From Paenibacillus tritici (lineage in GTDB: Bacteria > Bacillota > Bacilli > Paenibacillales > Paenibacillaceae), in the NCBI RefSeq assembly GCF_013204885.1, contig NZ_JABMKX010000001.1:643016-707015 (forward strand): a stretch of 64,000 bases of DNA, read 5' to 3'. The notes below the pieces were generated by a model. That model worked only from the letters and a program-made list of their open reading frames with translations, had not been told where the DNA came from and did not search any database. The position numbers and the translations under genes were made by a program. This document shows, in pieces, positions 57,806 to 64,000 of the stretch (position 1 is its first letter; each line of letters starts with the position of its first letter).

Positions 57806-57944
57806 GCTATGACTCTACGTAGATCCTGCGTAGATCCTGCGGACAGAATATCCCTGTCTGTAATTCGTAAGATCCGGCCGGATTCCCAAGGTTCCCTCTG
57901 GAGCACATCAGACAGATGGTTACCGGGAGGGCAGATAGGCCTAT

Positions 57945-58027
57945 CTCGTACCAACAGGAGACACTTGTACCATCAGGACACACTCGTACCATCAGGACAC
58001 ATCCTTTAACCGGGAGGTGTCCTTTTT
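57945..58027 (+). terminator. Terminator of the yesNM unit preceded by three 19-bp direct repeats
   Basis: Three tandem 19-bp units of the form CTCGTACCATCAGGACACA (57945-57963, 57964-57982, 57983-58001) lead into a hairpin GGACAC (57995-58000) with GTGTCC (58017-58022) followed by TTTTT (58023-58027). The first unit is the most divergent. The repeats re-create the left arm of the stem, so alternative terminator foldings are possible. The rest of the 57806-57944 stretch holds no gene. Confidence 0.7.
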
Positions 58028-58119
58028 GAGTGCATGTGATTGCATAGCTGGGGGAGCCGGCAACAATATGGGCAAGGATGTGGCAGCGCCTGTCGTTAGC
58101 GCCTGTCGTAGCCGGAAGC

Positions 58120-58303
58120 AGTTGGATTAACTACACTTGCTCATGAACGTAGGAGCCCTTGCCGGGTAACAGTTGGAAAAACAGCACTTACTAGGCGGCA
58201 ATTCGAGCAGAGTAGCGGATATCCGTGAAATTAAATTACGTTTATCCAACTAATTCTCTCAGATGCTGCAAACGATCCAAATTAAGATACGTTTATCCAA
58301 CTA
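58120..58303 (+). repeat. Dispersed intergenic repeat family B, copy 3
   Basis: The most divergent copy. It has AGTTGGATT at the start, AACAGTTGGAAAAACAGCAC, and AAATTAAGATACGTTTATCC at the end, in the family order, with the middle part replaced; TACGTTTATCCAACTAA occurs twice. It directly abuts a family A element at 58313. Confidence 0.7.
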
Positions 58304-58312
58304 ACTATTTAT

Positions 58313-58518
58313 TGGGAAATTTGGAACTGGAGGAGCGGTAGCGACCGCCCGAAAGCTTTCCGAAGGAAAGCTACCTCGTAAGCATAAGCTGTCACTGGAT
58401 TTCACCCGCGAACAGCGGTATTAATCAAGAAATCTGGGGACAACAGCGGCCGGAAGTCCAAATGTTCACCGCAGTGACGACGAAGTTTCAAATTCAATTA
58501 CTTAAGTGCATTTTATAT
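58313..58518 (+). repeat. Structured intergenic repeat family A, copy 4 (with an extra hairpin)
   Basis: The core ATTTGGAACT...AGTCCAAAT, GCGGT-AGCG-ACCGC, and GTCACTGGATTTC/GAAATCTGGGGAC is present. Between the first and second hairpins about 40 bp are inserted that contain a hairpin of its own, AGCTTTCC-GAA-GGAAAGCT. The left outer arm is replaced by the family B element; the right arm CTTAAGTGCATTTTATA is retained. With family B it fills the gap 57806-58598. Confidence 0.8.
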
Positions 58519-58598
58519 ACCCTCAGATTCATCCTCCGGTTGATTCTATTGGATTCCCGCCCTAGATAAGGCACTTTTTCTAAAACGGTTACAAAAAC

Positions 58599-58643
58599 CA
58601 TTTAAGATAGTACATTTTTTAAATGTTCTCCAGAAGGTAGAAT
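58599..58643 (+). promoter_or_regulatory. GH43 promoter with the same bipartite box as the ABC operon
   Basis: CATTTAAG (58599-58606), 4 bp, TACATTTT (58611-58618), 19 bp, TAGAAT (58638-58643). The order, spacing and distance to the -10 match 50715-50758, whereas the surrounding sequence is mostly different. No proper -35 is seen. Confidence 0.7.
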
Positions 58644-58726
58644 GAGGACGCTAACCCATAAAAATCTAAGCAAGAGGGAGATGAAAAAAAATGAAAGCGT
58701 TTTTATCTGTCAAAGGAGGGCTGTAC

Positions 58727-61700
58727 ATGTCTGGAAAAAGATCCAGGGTTCTGCTGCTGTGTCTCGCACTGCTACTGATGCTGCCACAATGGGGCGGGGT
58801 GGCGGCTGCGGAAGAGTCAACGCCAGCTTCACCGGGGACGGCCGCTGTGCAAGGAGGGAATAACGTGTCCGATTTCTACAATGTTATTATGCAGACGGGA
58901 GCCGATCCCTGGGTATACCAGCACACGGACGGCTATTATTACAATGTATTCGTCAATGCCAGCGGAATCATGATCCGCAGGTCGAAGACCATCACCGGCA
59001 TTGAAGCGGGTGAGCGGAGCCTGGCCTGGACACCGGTTAAGGGGACCCAGTATAGCTCCAATGTGTGGGCGCCGGAAATGCACTATCTCAAGGATACGGA
59101 CGGAGCGTACAAATGGTACATCTACTTCGCAGCCGACAACGGAACCAACGCCAACCACCGTATGTACGTGCTGGAGAACGCCAGTGCAAATCCGCTGAGC
59201 GGAACCTGGGAGTTCAAAGGTAAAATCACCGATTCCACCGACCGCTGGGCGATCGACGGCACGGTGCTGACGGTGGGTGACCAACACTATTTCATCTGGT
59301 CCGGCTGGGAAGATACGGACGGAAGCTTCCAGAATCTATACATCGCCCGGATGAGCGATCCGCGGACCATAAGCTCGCCGCGGGTATTGATCTCTACGCC
59401 TGAGCATGCTTGGGAGACATCCCCGGGCAGAATCAATGAAGGCCCGCAGATCACTATAAAGGGAGACACCATTAATCTGATCTATTCGGCCAACGGAAGC
59501 TGGACTGACAGCTACTGCCTCGGGCTGATTACCGCCAAGCTCACTGATGATCTGCTGAATCCGGACTCCTGGATCAAGCGCGACCAGCCGGTCTTCTCCA
59601 GCGCGAATGGCGTGTACGGCCCTGGCCACCACAGCATCGTCACCTCTCCAGACGGTACAGAGGATTGGATTATCTACCATACCGCCCGCTGGCCGGGCTC
59701 AGGCTGGACCCGCAATGTCCGTGCGCAGAAGTTCACCTGGAAGGCAGACCATACGCCGAATCTGGGCGAACCCGCCAATCCGAATAGTCCAATTGCAGTG
59801 CCTTCGGGTGAGCCGTTGCGGACGCGTTATGAAGCGGAAGCAGCTCTACTGGTACAAGATCCGGCTGGTGAATCTTCCCCGGCTGTCCGGCGGGAAGTCT
59901 CCGCATCCGGCGGGATGAAGGTCGCGAGCATCAGCAACACCAATGATTATGCCCGGTTTACCGTTAACGTGCCGCAGGCAGGCTTTTATATGCTGTCTGT
60001 ACGTAATGCCAATGGCTCACCGGATGCGGGAGAGGCCTCCCATACCTTGACGGTCAACGGCGGCTCCGGTGCCAATCTGAACATTGTCTATTCGGGCTTG
60101 AACCGCTGGGGGGCTTCCACGGCGAAGGTCTATCTTCAGCAAGGCAGCAACACGATCAGTCTCTACAAGGGAAAAAATGTTGCCGAAATCGACAGTATGG
60201 ATGTGTTCCGGCTGAATACGTCAGAACTTCTATTTGAAGCTCCAGGGTTCACGCTGGGCTTGGGGGAAACCCGCAGTTTGCCCCTGTATTCGGTAACAGG
60301 CGCTACTTATGCCCCTATTAATACGGGAGCGGTCTTAAGTTCTTCAGATACGAATGTAGCCGTTATTACAGGCAATCAGATTAAGGCTCTAAAGGCAGGC
60401 AGTGCGACCATCACCGCTGTCTACAACGGGAAAACAACTACGGCTGCGATTACCGTAACTGCGGAGCCTAAATCGGTGCAGTCTGTTGTAATGAAGGGGT
60501 TATCCCCTATCCTGACCAGCGGGCAGACCAGCTTGCCCCTTCAGCTAACAGCACATTATAACAATTATGAAGTTCAGAAGGTGACAGGCAGTGCCCAGTA
60601 TACCAGCAGTGATCCCGGGGTAGCCAGGTTGGAGTCCGGTTCGGTTGGCCATGCGGTGTATGCGGTGAAACCGGGCACAGCTCGTATAACAGCCGTGTAT
60701 AGCGGTAAGCAGGCGGAATACGATCTGACTGTCATCGCAGCATCTGAGGCGGTTCAAGTGGTAACTGCGGTGAAGACTCCTTCCGGAATCCCTCCCAAAC
60801 TGCCAGGCGTTGTGGATGTCGTCTACAACCATGAGCCGAAGCAGGCCGCTGTCGTCAGCCGGGACCTGGCAGGACTTAATTTCAGTTCGCTTGGCACGGT
60901 TCAGGTGCCTGTTACCCTGAGTCTGGATGGCCGGGAGTTCTTCTCCACCGTTCCCGTAGAAGTGGTTCCGGGTTATGGCCTGGACGAGATTGTGAAGCAG
61001 CTCCGCGATAAGCTGGCCAATTTCTCCTATCCTCTGGGTAACGGGGCGGGCAACTACAGCCAAGCTAAGTATGATGCCTTCACAACCGCGGTGGATCATG
61101 CGGAGGAGCTGGCCGGGAACGCCGAGCTGACCAAGCAGCAGTATGACGGAGAGCTGACTAAGCTTGCTGAAGCAGAAGCCGCCTTGTTAGGTTCGCTTAA
61201 TACCACGCAGGGTGGCGTGTTCTATAACGCTTACCGGGATTTCTCCGGCGACACGGCAGGCAAATACCCTTACGGCATTGTCAGCGAAGCTCTCACCGGC
61301 GGCGCTGCCGCCACTGTGCAGGAAGAGAACGGGAATAGATTCCTGCGGCTGACGACTGCTGCTACAGCGGGCAAGGCCAACCTTTTCCTGCCGTATACAG
61401 GTGAGGTTAAGGCCGCCGCGAATCAGCGTATCGTTATCGAATATCGCGTCAGATTGAACAGCAGCTTCCCTTACGCCAATGGAGCCATGGTGAGAAACGA
61501 TAGCGGCACCGGTAATTATTCCATGGTCACGGCTTTTGATACGGGTAAAATCGTCGTGCAGAATGGAGGCTCCAATAAGGTTAAGGTAAAAGACTTCAGT
61601 CTGAACACATGGTACAAAGTCAAAATGGTCGCTAACTGGGACGCCAAAACTTATACCGTCTATATTAACGATGCTCCTGCTCCGGTAGCGACGAACTTCA

Positions 61701-61834
61701 GCTTCCGCCATACCGGCGGCAGCAAGCTGACCGGCCAGTTGTTCGGAATTGACGGTTACGCAAATGCCTCCATTGACTTCGACGATTTCAAGGTTAATAT
61801 TACTAACACTAACAGTACTACTACTAATTACTAA
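58727..61834 (+). CDS. Secreted multidomain GH43 arabinanase/arabinofuranosidase-type glycoside hydrolase
   Basis: A 1035-aa secreted enzyme. Start ATG 58727 has AAAGGAGGG 6 nt upstream and opens a clean signal peptide (KRSRVLLLCLALLLMLPQWGGVAAA); ATG 58691 is a weaker alternative. The GH43 five-bladed propeller spans about 45-360: catalytic base Asp60 in TGADPWVYQ, pKa-modulating Asp in WAIDGTVLTV and general acid Glu in INEGPQIT. A CBM6/35-like module (RYEAEAALL...FTVNVPQAGFYMLSVRN, about 365-500), Big_2-like bacterial Ig repeats (about 510-690), a helical FIVAR-like segment (about 755-830) and a C-terminal LamG-like module follow. It probably attacks arabinan or arabinoxylan outside the cell. 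Confidence 0.88.
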   Translation: MSGKRSRVLLLCLALLLMLPQWGGVAAAEESTPASPGTAAVQGGNNVSDFYNVIMQTGADPWVYQHTDGYYYNVFVNASGIMIRRSKTITGIEAGERSLAWTPVKGTQYSSNVWAPEMHYLKDTDGAYKWYIYFAADNGTNANHRMYVLENASANPLSGTWEFKGKITDSTDRWAIDGTVLTVGDQHYFIWSGWEDTDGSFQNLYIARMSDPRTISSPRVLISTPEHAWETSPGRINEGPQITIKGDTINLIYSANGSWTDSYCLGLITAKLTDDLLNPDSWIKRDQPVFSSANGVYGPGHHSIVTSPDGTEDWIIYHTARWPGSGWTRNVRAQKFTWKADHTPNLGEPANPNSPIAVPSGEPLRTRYEAEAALLVQDPAGESSPAVRREVSASGGMKVASISNTNDYARFTVNVPQAGFYMLSVRNANGSPDAGEASHTLTVNGGSGANLNIVYSGLNRWGASTAKVYLQQGSNTISLYKGKNVAEIDSMDVFRLNTSELLFEAPGFTLGLGETRSLPLYSVTGATYAPINTGAVLSSSDTNVAVITGNQIKALKAGSATITAVYNGKTTTAAITVTAEPKSVQSVVMKGLSPILTSGQTSLPLQLTAHYNNYEVQKVTGSAQYTSSDPGVARLESGSVGHAVYAVKPGTARITAVYSGKQAEYDLTVIAASEAVQVVTAVKTPSGIPPKLPGVVDVVYNHEPKQAAVVSRDLAGLNFSSLGTVQVPVTLSLDGREFFSTVPVEVVPGYGLDEIVKQLRDKLANFSYPLGNGAGNYSQAKYDAFTTAVDHAEELAGNAELTKQQYDGELTKLAEAEAALLGSLNTTQGGVFYNAYRDFSGDTAGKYPYGIVSEALTGGAAATVQEENGNRFLRLTTAATAGKANLFLPYTGEVKAAANQRIVIEYRVRLNSSFPYANGAMVRNDSGTGNYSMVTAFDTGKIVVQNGGSNKVKVKDFSLNTWYKVKMVANWDAKTYTVYINDAPAPVATNFSFRHTGGSKLTGQLFGIDGYANASIDFDDFKVNITNTNSTTTNY

Positions 61835-61897
61835 TACTGCCCAGCCTGAATCGAAGGATCAATCTGTTGATGCAGAGGGGGCTATGGAGGAATAGAT

Positions 61898-63610
61898 ATG
61901 TCAACTCAGACATACGAGAAATTTGAACCTTTGCACAATGCGCAGCTTGTTCTGGGATACTTGACATCCATGGTGGATGAAAAGGAGGATAATCTGCCGT
62001 ACTGGCTGGTGCTGCCTCACAAGAAGCCTGCCGAAGCTGCTCATTGCCGGGTAGACGATGCCGAACTGGTCGGCTCCTGGTACGAAGCCATTGACGCCGT
62101 CCGCAAAATGCTGAAGACGGAAGAGGGAGCGGAGGTTCAGCTCTCCTTTTACCGTCATCTCATGAAATCCTGGGGAGAGCATGGACTGCGCTTTCATGAG
62201 CCATACCCCTGGACGCATACGAATCATATCTCCTTTCATGAAATGGGCTATATTCTTCCGGCGCTGAACCGGATGGTGGAGAATCATCCAGAGGATCTGG
62301 AGGCGGAGAAGAGAGCTTCGGGGCTGGTCAGAGGCATGCGCTCCCTTGTCATAGAGAGGAAGGTCCGAACCTTCTGGTCGGGAGATTATGAGGAGAAAGA
62401 ACCGATCTATGAGTTCCCAAATGATGTGTATTTGAGAGAAGGCGGGTTCGATCTGTCCAGGCATACCGGAAGGGGCGAGCAGGCCATCCGAAATGCTATT
62501 GTGCTTCACTCCCTGGTGCGCAGATATGAGCTCGCCGGAGACGAGGTAGCGCTGGATCTGGCAGTCGGCATTGCCAACCACCTGCTCGGGCCTTCGCGTT
62601 ATTTCAATTACAAGCTGGAGTTCTTCGGCCATGTTCATTCCGCAGGCTGGGTAGCCTCGGGGCTGGTCCGTCTTGGACGGATTACAGGCACCAGGCGCTA
62701 TATTACCGCAGGCAAAGGAATCTATGATTATATCCGTTCCCTGTCGTCCTCCTTCGGCTGGGTGCCCGAATATGCCCAGTGGCATCCGCAGCATGAGGAG
62801 CACTGTGAAACCTGCTGCATCAAGGATATGATCGAATGCGCCAATGAATTGATTCTGGCCGGGTACGAGGAATACTGGGAGGATATGACCCTGTTTGCAC
62901 GGAACCAGCTGGTGGAGAATCAGATCAAGGTATCTTCCTATGTAGTGACAGACAATACTTTGCCTGACGGGGAGGGAGTCACCTACAGGGAGATTGATCA
63001 GAGAATGATTGGCGGCTTCACCGGCGGTTCCCTTGTCAACTCCATCTCATTGTCCAAATTCCGCTCCATTGCAGGCTGCTGCGTCGGCATGGCTCCCGTG
63101 GCCCTGGAGATCGTATGGAACCGGGCGGTGGAATTCTCGGGCGGGAGAGTACTCGTCAATATCCCCGTGGACAAGGAGACGGAGGAAGCCACGGTGAGCA
63201 TGAATTATCCTGATACCGGCTATATTTCCGTCACGCCTAAGCAGCAATGTGACGTAGCGGTACGGGTGTACGATTGGATGGGCCAGAACCTTAGCATGAA
63301 GATTAATGGAGTGGCTTGCATATCCTCAAAAGAGGGCAACCTGCTGGTGTTCCACAATGTAGCGGCAGGGGCTATGGTGGAGCTGGAGCATCCGCTGGAG
63401 ACAGCGGTGGTGAAAGAAACGGTACGGGGCGAGGAATATACGGTATCGTGGAGAGGCTGTGATGTCGTCGATATCGCTCCTCGCGGAGAGCACTTAAGAC
63501 TGTACCAGCGGGATTTGCGCATCCCGAAAACCTATCCGTCAGCGGACGATGTCCATTTCACCGGGGCCGCCAATTTCGGTCCTACCCAGCAGGCACAGAC
63601 GAAACAGTAG
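61898..63610 (+). CDS. GH127-like (DUF1680) alpha/alpha-toroid glycosidase, candidate beta-L-arabinofuranosidase
   Basis: A 570-aa cytoplasmic protein (no signal peptide; TATGGAGGAA upstream). The N-terminal two thirds are a helical toroid typical of the GH127/GH146 clan. The Zn-binding and nucleophilic residues of HypBA1 (Glu, Cys, then a CC pair) have likely counterparts in HCETCCIKDMIECAN (about residues 304-318) and IAGCCVGMAP (about 385-394). A C-terminal beta-sandwich follows. The match is distant, so the exact sugar is open. It lies 63 bp after the GH43 gene and is probably cotranscribed, so it may finish degradation of oligosaccharides brought in by the ABC transporter. Confidence 0.75.
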   Translation: MSTQTYEKFEPLHNAQLVLGYLTSMVDEKEDNLPYWLVLPHKKPAEAAHCRVDDAELVGSWYEAIDAVRKMLKTEEGAEVQLSFYRHLMKSWGEHGLRFHEPYPWTHTNHISFHEMGYILPALNRMVENHPEDLEAEKRASGLVRGMRSLVIERKVRTFWSGDYEEKEPIYEFPNDVYLREGGFDLSRHTGRGEQAIRNAIVLHSLVRRYELAGDEVALDLAVGIANHLLGPSRYFNYKLEFFGHVHSAGWVASGLVRLGRITGTRRYITAGKGIYDYIRSLSSSFGWVPEYAQWHPQHEEHCETCCIKDMIECANELILAGYEEYWEDMTLFARNQLVENQIKVSSYVVTDNTLPDGEGVTYREIDQRMIGGFTGGSLVNSISLSKFRSIAGCCVGMAPVALEIVWNRAVEFSGGRVLVNIPVDKETEEATVSMNYPDTGYISVTPKQQCDVAVRVYDWMGQNLSMKINGVACISSKEGNLLVFHNVAAGAMVELEHPLETAVVKETVRGEEYTVSWRGCDVVDIAPRGEHLRLYQRDLRIPKTYPSADDVHFTGAANFGPTQQAQTKQ

Positions 63611-63628
63611 CACCAGACACAATCAGAG

Positions 63629-63660
63629 GCCACAACCCGGCACTAGCGGGTTGTGGCTTT
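63629..63660 (+). terminator. Rho-independent terminator
   Basis: An 11-bp perfect stem (63629-63639 with 63647-63657) with a 7-nt loop and TTTT after it. It closes the GH43 to GH127-like transcript. Confidence 0.9.
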
Positions 63661-63701
63661 TGATTATGCAAATATAAGAAGTTGAGAGAAGCGGAATTAG
63701 C

Positions 63702-63890
63702 AGATGGATTTTGTCCACTTGCTGATGAATGACTGGTCACTTCTATAACAGCAGATGGATAAACAGCACTTAAATTCTCCCAATTCACCCCAAGTTGCGA
63801 AAACGCATACTAGTAGATGCTGTTCATCCACTTGCTTCCCCGTATTCCTCGCAAACGGGCAAATTAAGATACGTTTTTCTAAGCCTGTTG
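63702..63890 (+). repeat. Dispersed intergenic repeat family B, copy 4
   Basis: The best match to copy 1 at 13903-14093, aligned over the full roughly 190 bp with scattered substitutions and no large gaps. Both copies follow a rho-independent terminator by 35-45 bp and lie in the same orientation. Confidence 0.8.
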
Positions 63891-63973
63891 ATTACCCAAA
63901 ATAAGGTAGCAAAAAGGCCGCTGATTCGTTAAAGTGTTTGTACCCCTACAAACATACGAAACGAGGCGACCTC

Positions 63974-64000
63974 ATGAAAAAGTCTACTTCAATATCAAAT
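63974..64000 (+). CDS. Start of an unidentified gene cut by the window end
   Basis: ATG 63974 is preceded by GAGGCGACC and opens a frame MKKSTSISN that runs to the window end. Only nine residues are visible, so no family can be given. The position behind a dispersed repeat and the upstream text TTTGTACCCCTACAAACA (an inverted repeat) leave a mobile-element gene possible. Confidence 0.4.

Noticed and set aside
57809..58009. 66-aa frame after yesM
   Set aside because: It has no ribosome binding site, contains the 19-bp direct repeats and part of the terminator, and resembles no protein.
58642..58863. 73-aa frame overlapping the start of the GH43 gene
   Set aside because: It overlaps the signal-peptide region of a well-supported gene in another frame and is rich in Arg and Gly from GC-skewed codons; a leader-peptide role cannot be supported.
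63890..64000. Insertion sequence starting at the window end
   Set aside because: Only nine codons of the frame are visible, and no terminal inverted repeat can be confirmed; left as a partial unidentified gene.

Overview
The window looks like chromosomal DNA of a Paenibacillus-type Firmicute. It has moderately high GC, strong AAGGAGG-like ribosome binding sites, frequent GTG and TTG starts, CUT1 sugar importers paired with YesM/YesN two-component systems, B. subtilis-like lutABC and melA genes, and large secreted glycoside hydrolases. I see no rRNA, tRNA, CRISPR array, replication origin or complete insertion sequence. Genus assignment is inference from gene content only.

Layout. 1-1.0 kb: end of a LmbE-type deacetylase and a sugar O-acetyltransferase. 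1.0-5.5 kb: lutCBA (lactate oxidation) divergent from an aldA-like aldehyde dehydrogenase whose promoter overlaps a candidate cre site; together they could take lactaldehyde to lactate to pyruvate. 5.5-7.1 kb: an AT-richer oxidoreductase and a decayed tetR. 7.1-14 kb: a BlaI/M56 pair with visible operators, a GNAT, an epoxide hydrolase, a short UvrA-like ABC protein and a methyltransferase. 14.2-17.8 kb: flavodiiron protein, rubredoxin reductase, a 52-aa rubredoxin and a Crp/Fnr regulator, which form a complete O2/NO-reducing electron chain. 18-31.4 kb: mixed genes (tandem P-loop ATPase, GDPD, serine hydrolase with WYL regulator, MFS with TrmB-like regulator, lipoprotein, aldo-keto reductase, DUF1835, BNR protein). 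31.6-36.4 kb: rifampicin phosphotransferase (rph) behind a structured leader, an ABC ATPase and a 13-repeat SHAEG/peptidase-G2 fibre protein. 36.7-42.4 kb: melA with an AraC regulator, an AIR-synthase-like protein, and a MarR/MATE efflux unit with four GGTACC operators. 43.3-47.7 kb: an FAD reductase and a Tm-1-like locus. 47.9-50.6 kb: erythromycin esterase-like protein and MFS exporter. 50.7-63.6 kb: an arabinan-type utilisation locus (two permeases, binding protein, YesN, YesM, GH43, GH127-like enzyme).

The most unusual locus is 44.3-47.7 kb. A one-component regulator made of a PEP-hydrolase-type TIM barrel fused to an AraC DNA-binding domain sits upstream of a UPF0261 (Tm-1 N-terminal type) protein and a second, free-standing copy of the same TIM barrel. 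Regulator and enzyme share the same putative active-site motifs, so the sensor seems to be a duplicated enzyme.

The intergenic DNA is also notable. It holds four copies of a roughly 210-bp nested-hairpin element with compensating base changes, four copies of a roughly 190-bp element, two inverted copies of a 52-bp hairpin, and a seven-unit 51-bp tandem repeat. Two promoters of the arabinan-type locus share a bipartite box at the same distance from their -10, which suggests common control by YesN. Many genes resemble drug or stress defences (rph, UvrA-like, Ere-like, MFS, MATE, BlaI/M56, ABC), but they are dispersed and individually regulated rather than on one mobile island.
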